Source: Aurelia coerulea (Eukaryota; Cnidaria; Scyphozoa; Semaeostomeae; Ulmaridae). From it: a stretch of DNA of 64,000 bases. Below, in pieces: positions 33,752 through 43,695 of the stretch; the first letter of the stretch is position 1, and each line of letters opens with the position of its first letter. The stretch spans positions 4,453,501-4,517,500 of the forward strand of contig CM076945.1 in assembly GCA_039566865.1 (NCBI GenBank), written 5' to 3'. Position numbers and translations under genes: made by a program. Below the pieces are notes generated by a model. That model worked only from the letters and a program-made list of their open reading frames with translations. It made no database searches and had not been told where the DNA came from.

Positions 33752-33878
33752 GAGAAAATAATAGAAAGAATTTACAGCAAGAGAAACAGTGCGATGCAAA
33801 ATTGCTGTCAGGGTCTGCGGCATGGTCCAATGGTCCAATGGTCCAATGGTCCAGAGGGTCCGGTAGATAGAACATGCC
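33752..33878 (+). repeat. TGGTCCAA minisatellite repeat, copy 2
   Basis: 'gaaaataatagaaagaattt', a variable middle, 'ggtctgcggcatggtccaa', three to four TGGTCCAA units, and 'gggtccggtagatagaacat'. Confidence 0.8.
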
Positions 33879-33930
33879 TAAAAATACATCTATTTGGTCT
33901 GTTTTGCAGCTGCCTTTTCGGTAGCTCCTA

Positions 33931-34006
33931 GATCCGCCATTCCAATATTGCGGAATAGAGCGAGAGAGTTTCTGGCGCAATCTTCATAATGTTGGAATGG
34001 CGGATC
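33931..34006. repeat. Hairpin, GATCCGCCATTCCAA arms
   Basis: GATCCGCCATTCCAATATT and its near-complement ending CGGATC flank ~35 nt. A related, decayed phrase occurs near 15550. Confidence 0.6.
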
Positions 34007-34169
34007 GAAGGGAATGGTTAGACGGCCTAAAGAGATAAACTTGTGGCAAGTCTAGTCAACGAACAACTTAAATGTAACAATCTTATTTGGTAATCATTCA
34101 TCAATTATAAGAAGAAATATCGGAAAATGCTGCTAAGGAGTCTTGTTTCCATGTCAATGTGCTGTGTAA

Positions 34170-34391
34170 GTAGGCAATCATCGGTTGTCACTCTTGACTG
34201 GTGATAGGTACAGCAACCAGATTTAGTGTGCTAATAGCTCTAAGCAAGTACTTGGAAGAAAGATAAAAATTAACCTGAAATTGGCCATCATTATTGCTTA
34301 TGTCAGCATTTTCCTTTGTGTGGTCAAGATATGCGGCAGAAACAATCTACAAGGCTAGGGGGGCAAATTGGCCCCCCCGACCAAAATAGGG
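34170..34391. mobile_element. Truncated TTAA element
   Basis: The right end CCGACCAAAATAGGG is followed by TTAA (34392-34395). The interior matches 15000-15120 of copy 1 ('tcttgactgg..agcaaccagat'). The left end is missing. Confidence 0.6.
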
Positions 34392-34578
34392 TTAATTACT
34401 AAGCTAAGAAATTTTTGGAAGTTGCAGCTTTGATTTTAAATCTAGGACATTTATAAATTCTTTGACACTGTCCGGTAATTACAACTGTGTTGACATTTTC
34501 GGTATTTTTTATATTACTTTATTGCTTTTAGATCTTACTATACCAAGTATATTGGAAGCTTTTCAAACCTTACACTTT

Positions 34579-34610
34579 GTTATTGTTGTTGTTGTTTTTG
34601 TTGTTGTTGT
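34579..34610 (+). repeat. (GTT)n microsatellite
   Basis: TTG/GTT repeats with one interruption. Confidence 0.8.
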
Positions 34611-34849
34611 AATCTTATTTTAATTCGAATAAATAAATAAAGCTTCTAATTACCTAATAAAAAAGAAACTAATCAAATTCGAAAATGAACTAAACTAAAT
34701 AAATATGCTCTAATTCTATCTGGAGGTATCAAGGAAAAGAAATATTCTTTTACGTATTGAAGATGAATAAGTGCAGCCACATCAAAATGCCCTGTTATGG
34801 GACCATTGCAATAATTGAAAAAGAAGACCAACTACCCCATAAAAGGTAA

Positions 34850-35200
34850 TCTCTGACGCAAGTGCAAGAGGGCAGCCAGCCCACGGACAGACAACAACGC
34901 CCCATCAGCCCGGCCCGACACACCGACAACGACAAGAACCAGCAGCCACACCCAACAGCAAACAGGTCCACCCGCCAGCCAATCCCTCCAGTTCCACCCC
35001 AAAGCACCACTAATGGTGCCACAGGATAGAACAGAGCAAATCAGCAAACGAGCTACCCCGAGATTCATCGGACAAAACCGCCGATCCCCATCGCCGTCCG
35101 GAGGGAGCACCAAGTCAAATGCGCAGCCACCTCCCCCCGAACAATAGATATCCCACCAGCCAACCATCCCGCACCTGCGTTCATTAGGATTCTGTGTACA
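34850..35200. other. GC-rich island of unknown nature
   Basis: C- and A-rich on the plus strand and clearly more GC-rich than the AT-rich surroundings. One plus frame gives a Pro/Ser/Gln/Arg-rich peptide (SPSPSGGSTKSNAQPPPPEQ) with a stop. A minus frame is open for 125 codons but is Trp/Gly/Cys-rich and unlike a known protein. It could be a LINE ORF1 remnant. Confidence 0.3.
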
Positions 35201-35246
35201 TGCAGACATTGCAGCTACATTTGGTACCGTCCCATTCTTTAATTAA

Positions 35247-36117
35247 CACTATTTGTACTGGGCGATTTTCTAGGTACTTTTTACTGGGGGGGGGGGGGCG
35301 TTCCCCCTCTTTTTCTCCGAAACTACACAAGATATAACAATAAGACTTACCCTTATTGTTCTAAACAATAGTAGACAATTGGCTATTCAAATATAACAAT
35401 TACAATTAATAAATCACGTGATTCGTTGCTAGGCAACCGAAAAACTGAAAAAAATTGGCAAATTTATACCTTCTTAACCAGAAAAATTCTAATTAATCAA
35501 ACACTCAACTGATTTTCTCCAATTTTTTTTCAAATAGCAGGAAACATGTCATAATTACAAAATATATACTGTTCAAAATTGTTTAGTTTCTATTTCTAGC
35601 ACAATTTACTTTAAATTAGCCTTTTGTTGCATGCATTTATTTTCATTGAAGGTTTTTGCCAATCCTGTCCTTTTATCTGGTAAATATAAACTCAAATAAA
35701 TAAATCAAATCAAATAAGTAAGATGAAGCAAATAAAACTAAAACAATTCATATTTTACGCTTCTTTATTAGAGCAATGACGTCATAAATGTTCATGGCAT
35801 CATTGATATTAAATTTTACTGACATCAGCAAATATGAAAAATGTAAATATCAAATAAAAGTACTCATCAAATGCAATCGAATGGTGCATGTCTGAGATCG
35901 ATCAAGCAAACGACACGAAAACTACGGACATTTTAAATTTTTTTGTTGACTCCTCTCCAAATATGGTATTACTGTGGTCACACGATCAGAGGTAGAACAA
36001 TGAAATTTGAGTAAAAGTCACCAAAACTGATGGTTATATCTCTTGCCGTTTTGGCGTAACGCAACAAAGTCTGGTAGAGGGGGGCAAAAAACGCCCCTCC
36101 CCCCAGTATGAATGGGG
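35247..36117. mobile_element. TTAA-flanked element, copy 3 (871 bp)
   Basis: TTAA at 35243-35246 and 36118-36121. Ends CACTATTTGTACTGGG and CCCAGTATGAATGGGG. The same length class and interior as 15729-16603, including CACGTGATT next to GTTGCTAGGCAAC near 35416-35440. Confidence 0.8.
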
Positions 36118-36121
36118 TTAA

Positions 36122-36764
36122 GATAGTGTCCAGCAAAGGGGTATACTCTTTTACTAAAACATAGCACTACAAACATTAAACATCATGAGGTGACGATTGT
36201 TTGTGTTCAGTGAGAACTCAATGGGCAATTTATGTAACATAGTGTCGCAAAATGTTGTTCAAATGGCAATTCCCTAAGGGGTAGAAATCTAGACACCAAA
36301 CAATTTTAAACGTAAGAAATCTTCCAAGTTTAACTACTCATATGACATTGAGATAAAGGTGGAATGTAGATTACAAAGGAACCAAAGAACAGGTTATCAG
36401 TCAAAAATGACCGCGATAGACTTAAAATTTCATGATTCAAGATTGTGGTGAAGCTTTACAAAATGATAAGTTCATATCATGAAAACGTTGATTGAAATTC
36501 TTGCTTGGAATATAAATATTGAATTGATGTTTACAAGATGTTTATGGAATAGAGCCACAGAAATGTTAGATTCGATTGGTTCGATGGGGATTGTGTCGAA
36601 GTGTTTTTTGCTCGCGGAACGCAGTGACGCGAAGCTTAGAAGTGGTATGGGAAAATTGTTGTGTCAAATTTTCCTTTTTATATCAGGACCCACACTGCTT
36701 TGCGATTTTTTTGCACACGGCACGTTTCCAATATTGCTGTTGTCTGTGCATGTTTGAGCCAGAA
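36122..36764. other. No gene seen
   Basis: Short frames of unrecognised sequence. Confidence 0.35.
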
Positions 36765-36880
36765 TCAATACCAGTCATATCAAGTCCGTCCAGTTTATCA
36801 AGTCAGCCCAGTCATGCAATTCCCAGTCAATCAAGTGAATCCTGTCAGTCCAGTAATTCTAGTCAGTCCCTACTGTCAAT
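36765..36880 (+). repeat. Degenerate AGTCA/AGTCCAGT repeat
   Basis: 'caagtc', 'cagtcc' and 'cagtca' motifs recur about every 9-15 nt. The Ser-rich open frame through it (36576-37076) ends before a GTAGGT donor-like site. I cannot assign it to a gene. Confidence 0.5.
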
Positions 36881-37380
36881 CAATATTTCGCAGGCTTTGT
36901 TCTGTTCTGAGACTCTCAGCTTCAATAGGAAATTACTGCACAATGACATATTGGGTAAATATCAAATGCTACCTTCTCCGTCGCCAAAGCCTCCTTATTC
37001 AAAATCAGTTTTCTCCGAATTAACGCGTTCTTTTAGAATCAAAGAAACCTTAGAGGTAGGTCACTACGTGCATTGATTTAGAAAAAGCTCGCCTCAGGGA
37101 AGCAGCCCCATCGAGGACTCGTATCAGTCTGCAAAGTGAACAAAGGTCACAGGGGTACTTGTTACTTTTATACAAATTTTTCCCCGTTCACTGTGTTCTC
37201 GTCATCTTCCAAGGTTTCCGTGACGTACAATATTGTTGTGATTGTATGGAAGCAGTTCCCGTTTCATGGACACAATTGGAATATTTCTATGATTGATACC
37301 ATCGTTATCAAAATGTTTATTCATCCTTGTCAGGAAAGAATCAATTGATAATACAAATGAAGCTTTAAAAGCATCCGTAG

Positions 37381-37495
37381 GAAAATAATAGAAAGAATTT
37401 ACAGTGCGATACAAACTTGGCGGCCAGGGGTCTGCGGCATGGTCCAATGGTCCAATGGTCCAATGGTCCAGAGGGTCCGGTAGATAGAACATGCC
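37381..37495 (+). repeat. TGGTCCAA minisatellite repeat, copy 3
   Basis: Same block as at 33752: 'gaaaataatagaaagaattt', 'ggtctgcggcatggtccaa', repeated TGGTCCAA, 'gtagatagaacatgcc'. Confidence 0.8.
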
Positions 37496-38334
37496 GCAAT
37501 CTTCACTTTTCAGCTTAGCTTTATTCATGCTCATATCGAAACAACAAGTAAGAATGCAAACGCCAAAGTCACAAGCCAAAAGGAAGAAGGCAAAATCTGA
37601 AAGCCACAACCAAAATATCATCAAACGACAATTTGAAACGATTTGAAACAAAATTAATTGAACTTTCCGGTTTTACTGCTAATTGGACTCTGAGACCAAG
37701 TTGCTAAATTCACGATAACATTCACCTGGGAAAATTCGCTGGAAATGATACCTTGTTTAGCGGCACATACCCGCCACAAAATGTTATCTTCTTTTTTATA
37801 TGTAAGGCACAATATATAAGATACATTGTCTAAACTTCTACTTTTCTGCAAGTAATTTCTATTTTACTAAAAATTATAATGATAGTAATTATAGTAATGA
37901 TAATGTAAGTGAATATCTGAATTATGCGTCAAAATCAAGTGAAAATCAGGATATCTGTAAGTGGTGTGGAGGCATTTCAACGAATTATCTATTTTGAGAT
38001 TCAGTACGAATTTGCAATATTTTGTTACAATTTTAAATATGTATTGACAAATAGTTCGAGAAAATGATTATCTTCATCTGTCTGAAGAAATATATATCTT
38101 TTTGTTCATCGGTTGGAATATTTTCATAGTTTGGATAAATTTCGATGATTTTGCTATGGCCCCTCTTTTCCGCTGTAAAGGTTTGCTTTGCATAATGAAA
38201 TGTATCTTATCTTCAATTTTGTTTTCATTACTTATAGTGGGTATATTTGATTATGTTCTTCGGTCTTTGGTTTTGTATGTCTTCCTTTTTCTATTGCTAA
38301 ACTATGGTCACTGAATCGTACCGTACTTTTGTTA
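37496..38334. other. No gene seen
   Basis: AT-rich, without a recognisable coding frame or delimitable repeat. Confidence 0.4.
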
Positions 38335-39062
38335 CAGTATATCCCCGCATATAAGAACCTAAAAAAATAAGAACCTACAGGCTGTTTTTCCTAACTTATG
38401 CACCTTGTAATTAAGAAACTGTTTCAGTTTGATGAAAAATATGTTCTTATAGCAGGGGTAGCAAAGTTGATTTTGGATTGTCAGTGTTAAGTTCATTTTT
38501 GTCCCAATGTGCTTTTAATGTTTGAATCTCCTCCCCTGCTGTTTGAAAGCTTAGCATTGGTTATTAGGTATATTATAACATTGCCAAAACAAATAATAGG
38601 GCTGAAAATCATTGATGAAGTTTCTAAAATGGCCTACGCAAGGTACTCTTCAAATAAGAACCATTATACCTTGAAATTTGGCTTAGTACCTTTAAAATAA
38701 GAACCTATTTCAGCCCCGGGGGGGGGGGGGGGGTGCTTGACCAGGTTTTGGTCGGGGATGTGCCATCGAAGCTTCAAAAACATACCCGTTCCTTATACCA
38801 ATTTTGCGAAAAAGTATACCCGACTTTATACCAATTTTGCGAAAAAGTATACCCGACCTTATACCAATTTTCCGAAAAAGTATACCAAAATCATTCTTTA
38901 AACCAAAATTGCGAAAATCGATACCGTTCCTTATACCAAAATCGTGAAAATCGATACCCTTCCCGATGTCACGTCCCCGTACCCAAAATATGTGAAGTAC
39001 CCCCCCCCGGGATTTCAGCCTAGCTCTCAAAAAAGTATGTTCTTATATGCGGGGATTTACTG
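38335..39062. mobile_element. TA-flanked (mariner-like) MITE with nested insertion
   Basis: TA at 38333-38334 and 39063-39064. Ends CAGTATATCCCCGCATATAA and TTATATGCGGGGATTTACTG. Same family as 51751-52167. A G-run-ended element sits inside (38715-39011). Confidence 0.85.
38715..39011. mobile_element. G-run-ended MITE ('ttataccaattttgcgaaaa' type), nested
   Basis: Exact 8-bp duplication ATTTCAGC at 38707-38714 and 39012-39019. Ends CCCGGGGG and CCCCCGGG. The body is tandem 'ttataccaattttgcgaaaa' phrases. Confidence 0.9.
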
Positions 39063-39479
39063 TATTGTGCAGCGAACATTTCTTTTTTGTATTTTTATCA
39101 AGTATTTTTCAAGTGAGGTGTTTGTTTATGTATCTTATATAAAATTGCTTTAGAGCATTCGTCCATTTTTATTTCCAGTGGTTTGAATAATGTGAAGTTA
39201 ATCGAGCCCTCCCATCCCCCCCTCCCACAACCCCCGAAGTAGCGTGCGTGCCGACTCAACTGTTTTCAGTTTTCGTGAGATACGAAACCATTTTAATTCT
39301 ATAAGTCCCAAACAAAGGTGAACGCAATCAACATGCATTGACAAATGAGGAACTCTGCCATTGTTTCTCGTTAGCATTTAAGAGCAGCTGCGTCCGTTCA
39401 GATCTCAAATCAACAGCCTCAGATTCAGTTGCTACGTCACATTTGGTGCTTGAATTTTGAGAAACAGAATTGGTACGCT

Positions 39480-39623
39480 ATGGCAAAATTCTTGCTATAT
39501 CTGACGTTCCTGGGGCTGTGCTGCAGCTCGATTTATGCAATAAGGTGCCATAAGAACACAGATTGCTCTTCTGGTTTCTGCGACGGTGGCAGTGTCTGGA
39601 GAGCTGGTCGCTGTGCAGCTCAG
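39480..39623 (+). CDS. Secreted Cys-rich protein, exon 1
   Basis: 48 codons from ATG 39480 to CGCTGTGCAGCTCAG before GTGAGA at 39624. Signal peptide plus half a repeat (CHKNTDCSSGFCDGGS, WRAGRCAAQ). Homologous in length class and phase to the first exons at 19171 and 27656. Confidence 0.85.
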
Positions 39624-41565
39624 GTGAGATTTTCTGGGGATTTTCTTAAATCGATAGGCTGCATGAGAGAGGTTTACGAATTGCGTATAAAGACTACACT
39701 TCCAGCTTTGAAACCTTATTAGAAAAAGATGGATCTGTAACAATACATCAGAAAAATGTACAATTGCTAATGACTGAAATGTTCAAAACTACTAATAATC
39801 TAAACCCCAGTTTTATGGACGAAATCCTGCAAAGAAGTCCAACATATAATTTGAGAAACACCAATAGATTCTTACTTCCTATGGTACAAACAGTTAATCA
39901 TGGTACTGAAACAATCCGATACAGAGGGCTGCGTATTTGGCACTCTCTTCCTCAGGAAATTAAGGATTCAAATTCTGTGCATCAATTTAAGAATAAAATC
40001 AAAGATTGGACCAATGAAGGCTGCGACAGCAGACTTTGCAGGCAGTACATTCCTCAACTCGGCTTTCTATGATTTTACACCTTTTTGATAGGAACTTTGT
40101 TATTTTGATTTGAACATTGAACATTGTAATTTGATTTGAACTTTGTAATTTTATTGACTAGTTTTACTTGTATATATATATATTTCTGTATTTAATTTGT
40201 TGGCTTGAATTAGCTTTTGTAGTTATGTAAGTTGCCAACGTAAAATTAATTGATAATAATAATAATAATTCTCATGACCTTCCGGGTGACCGGAAAAAAA
40301 CTTCATTAGCACAGGTATACGTACCTTGTAACATGCAAAGAATTTACTTTTGACTTGACATAGACTTTTGACATTGACTTTTGATATTACGGAAGATATA
40401 TTTTTTCAATTGTATTGTTTTACTGTTTACTATTCCAAAATGGTAAAATTCTTCCCTAGGGAAAGGAATTCCTTTATAGAATATCCTGCTGTAAGTCATT
40501 GCTGTAATTTGTCTTTTTTCCAATGCGTACATCAAAACATACATATGGCCATATTCACCAATAATTTTGAATCTGTTTTATATTTATATTACACACTAAA
40601 TTGTCTCACTAGCATTACATAAAATGCAAACTCATGTGTAAGATTTGTACCTACTGCACTGCATAACAAGCACAATATGCACCTCAAGTCAAGACACACA
40701 GAGAAACTCAGTAACGGAACTTATGGAGGAGTTGGAGGGGCAAATCCCCCCCCCCCCCCGCAATTCGATACGACTCTGAAATTTTCCTTAAAAGTCGGAC
40801 ATTTCGGAGGTGGGATCAAAACTGAACTGCATTGGACAAACAACCAATTTAAGACAACGAATGAAATTAAGAAGCTATAGATATAAGATATAAAGATAGA
40901 TAAAAGAAGGCCTAACGTCAAAATCTGGCCAAGCTGTAAATCCGCAAAGCTGTAATAGGCCCACAAAACTATTTACTAGCATGTGTCTCTTTGTATATTT
41001 GTAGGTTGCCGATGGCGGACGCTGCCTACAAAATGACGCAAAAAGTTGCGTTAGTAAACAATGCACTTGCTTCTATTGCGGCAGGCGATTGCCTGGAGGG
41101 AAAGCTTGTTCTACGAACGACAACTGTGCAAGTGGATGGTGTCACGGATCTGTCACATTTGGTTGCAGAGGTCGGTGCGCTTCAAAAGTTGCAGATAATC
41201 AGAATTGTCTGGGGAATAATGATGCTAACAGCTGTGCTAGTCGCCAGTGCACCTGTGGAAAATGTGGCAGCAAACTTAGAAATGGTCTGACGTGCTCGAC
41301 AAATGACAACTGTGCAAGTGGATGGTGCCATGGATCTATCACGCTTGGTTGCAGAGGTCAGTGCAGAGCAAAAATTGCAGATGGCCAGTTTTCCCCGGCA
41401 TGCAGCTCCCGCAATGATGCAAAAAGTTGCGCCAGTGGCCAATGTACTTGTGGATTCTGTGGAAGGAAGTTGCCGGCCAATTATCGATGCTCCACTAATG
41501 ACAACTGTAGAAGTGGCAACTGTCGAGGATGGATTACGTTTGGATGCAAGGGAGTATGCCAATAA
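39480..41565 (+). CDS. Secreted cysteine-rich repeat protein (two exons, 234 aa)
   Basis: Exon 1 is 39480-39623 and exon 2 is 41005-41565, joined in phase 0. The protein has a signal peptide (MAKFLLYLTFLGLCCSSIYA). It then has three ten-cysteine units of ~62 residues (the first split by the intron) and a final half unit CSTNDNCRSGNC to GCKGVCQ before the stop. It lacks the linker, the long second domain and the GPI tail of its minus-strand relative at 6253-19308. It is therefore predicted to be freely secreted. A CATTTAAGAG box about 100 bp upstream of the ATG, followed by TCAGATC, could be the core promoter. The intron holds a LINE fragment. Function unknown; the even cysteine pattern implies disulphide-bonded modules. 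Confidence 0.85.
39653..40270 (+). pseudogene. LINE C-terminal fragment in the intron
   Basis: The frame reads 'RGLRIAYKDYTSSFETLLEK', then KTTNNLNPSFMDEILQ, YNLRNTN, IRYRGLRIWHSLPQEIK and CRLCRQYIPQLGFL. These are well-known C-terminal blocks of CR1/RTE-type LINE proteins in invertebrates. It ends with a (TAA)n 3' tail at 40253-40269. One stop lies near 39719. Confidence 0.8.
40271..41004. other. Remainder of intron
   Basis: A C-run at 40747-40760 inside 'gaggggcaaatccccc' resembles a G-run-element end, but no partner end is seen. Confidence 0.5.
41005..41565 (+). CDS. Secreted Cys-rich protein, exon 2
   Basis: The acceptor is TTTGTAG at 40998-41004; the exon opens VADGGRCLQNDAKSC and stops at TAA 41563-41565. 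It has 186 codons with CSTNDNC at regular spacing. The bases at its start match those of the minus-strand gene's exon 2. Confidence 0.87.
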   Translation, partial: VADGGRCLQNDAKSCVSKQCTCFYCGRRLPGGKACSTNDNCASGWCHGSVTFGCRGRCASKVADNQNCLGNNDANSCASRQCTCGKCGSKLRNGLTCSTNDNCASGWCHGSITLGCRGQCRAKIADGQFSPACSSRNDAKSCASGQCTCGFCGRKLPANYRCSTNDNCRSGNCRGWITFGCKGVCQ

Positions 41566-42003
41566 TTGTCATACCCGGTGAGGCAGAAACAAATGTATCC
41601 AATGTTTGAAAAATCGTACCGGACCACTTTCTAAAGTTTTAATTTCACCATGTTACTGAAGCTTCAACTTAAGTTTTGATGTTCTTCTCGTACCTTTACG
41701 TCCATAATAACCTTTTGAAATTAGGAACTAGACAAAATTCCTTGGTCTATTACTTAATTTTCCAAAAATCAGCAAAAAAATCATACTTTTTAATTCTCAG
41801 CACTGACGAAAGAGCACAGCTACATTTAGGAAGTTCTTTTTTCTATATTCATAAAATGTTACATTACATGTTACCCACTATACTTCCAAATTACTATACT
41901 ACAATACAACACTACAGGTTGAGAAGTTCCCCATAATTAGAAAACTATGTACTGTACGTACAAAGAAAACAATGTTTCTCCATTTATTTTGTTGCAAAGT
42001 GGA
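41566..42003 (+). other. 3' flank of the Cys-rich gene
   Basis: Presumed 3' UTR and flank. No strong AATAAA signal was identified. Confidence 0.4.
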
Positions 42004-42347
42004 CGGGGGGGGGGGGGTTGGGGGTTACTTGACTTTCAATTGTACGGGGTGTGCACTCCAAGAAAAAAATATTTTAACCCGGCTTTAGAAATTTTTCCTC
42101 GAAATGATAGCCGGCTTTAGAAAAAACCGGCGAAAAGTATACCCCAAGACGTAAAAATCAGCGAAAAGCATACCCCCTAAACGTAAAAATTTGTAGAAAA
42201 ACAATATAATAACGCTTTTGACAACCGGCTTTAGAAAAATTGCCTTATTTTGATACCCGGCGTTAGAAAAAAAGAGGTGAAAACGATACCAGGAAAGGAG
42301 TGCACATCCCGTCAGCAAAAAAATACTAAGTACCCCCCCCCTCCGGG
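42004..42347. mobile_element. G-run-ended MITE ('ccggctttagaaa' type)
   Basis: Exact 8-bp duplication AAAGTGGA at 41996-42003 and 42348-42355. Ends CGGGGGGG and CCCCTCCGGG. The body repeats 'cccggctttagaaa' and 'cgaaaagtataccc'. Confidence 0.9.
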
Positions 42348-42493
42348 AAAGTGGACTGAATTGAAATATCCAAAATTAACTCTCAGCAAGACAATTGAAT
42401 TGTAATTTTTCATTTTGAATGTTACGGTTTTTGTTGTATGATTTTGCAAACAATGGATACACATTTCAATTTCATCGGATATGTGCTACTGAG

Positions 42494-42512
42494 TTACTGT
42501 TGCTGTTGCTGT

Positions 42513-42543
<31 letters not shown>

Positions 42544-42574
42544 GCTGTTGTTGCTGCTCTTTCTGTTGCTGTTG
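42494..42574 (+). repeat. (CTG/TTG)n microsatellite
   Basis: About 80 bp of mixed CTG and TTG triplets. Confidence 0.9.
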
Positions 42575-42752
42575 ATGAACGCTAGACATTAGAAAATTAC
42601 GCTTTTATGCTAATCATCATAACTTTTTCATATGCTGGATGAGTCAAAAGATAATTTTACATTTTGAATAATCAAGGGTCAAATTATTTCTAGCAACGAT
42701 AGCACTTCTGCTACAGGGTGAGTCCAGAGAAAAAAACAAGCCCCGTTTGCTT

Positions 42753-43150
42753 CACGAGGGGGGGGGGGGTTCTTGGCCAAATTATGGGTAGGGGTCTGCC
42801 GCGAGCATCTTCAAAAGGGTACCGTTGTTGGCTAGATTAATTTTTACGAAAATGGTACCCTTGGCTAGACCAATTTGACCATTGTTTGAGCCAATTTTTA
42901 CGAAAATGGTACCCTTGGCTAGACCAATTTTGACCATTTCCTCGACCAATATTGTCAAATTTGTGCCAAATATGATATCATGACCGTTCGCTAGACCATT
43001 ATAGTCCAAAATGATACCCTCGGCTAGACCGTTGCTGTCCAAAATCGCAAAAAAGTATTCCCTTGGCTAGACTAGAAGTCTGAAAAAGTATACCCTTGCT
43101 CGCGGCACATCCCCAGGTACCTTTACTATGGAAGAACCCCCCCCCCCGTG
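42753..43150. mobile_element. G-run-ended MITE ('ggtctagccaagggta' type), copy 3
   Basis: Flanks GTTTGCTT (42745-42752) and GTTTGCAT (43151-43158), 7 of 8 identical. Very similar to 23673-24070 and in the same orientation. Confidence 0.85.
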
Positions 43151-43695
43151 GTTTGCATGGCCACACTACTCATTTAATGTCAAGACAATGATATTGTCTT
43201 GTATGTTATTTAATAGTGAACATGCTCAATTTTAAACTTCGCCGAACCGAAAGCAGCCACTCCGTTCTCAAATTACGAGGAATTTTCTCGAGAAAGCCCC
43301 TCGAAGAAATCTTCAAACAGCCCTAACATCACAATTACATTTTCCTAATATTTCTGCTGTGCTGCACTGACTTTAAATTGAATGAACGGAGCTAAGTGCA
43401 TACTCAACACATACGCATATATATGGACTATCACATTTAGAACTGGGACGAAATTATGTCCCTCAGTTTCATGTCCTCAGTTTCATGACATGGAAACCAT
43501 AGCAACACTGTACGAAAAGTCGAGTGCTCCAGGCAATGGTGTATGGGCCTAACTTGTCGGCTCAAGCCTCAATGATAAAACGCCTCAAAAGTTAAGTTTT
43601 GAGTGACGTTAGCAATGAACAATGGCCACAAGTATCCAGATGAATGTTTCCTTAAGCAAAGAATAAACAAACCTTCCACTTTTAACCAGAATTTC
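43151..43695. other. No gene seen
   Basis: Unassigned, AT-rich. Confidence 0.4.

Noticed and set aside
34795..35209. 125-codon minus-strand frame
   Set aside because: Trp/Gly/Cys-rich composition typical of an antisense frame in GC-rich DNA; no domain, no splice support.
36576..37076. Ser-rich 166-codon frame as a gene exon
   Set aside because: Its Ser/Gln-rich half is a degenerate AGTCA repeat; no recognisable domain, though a donor-like site follows, so it is noted only as a repeat.
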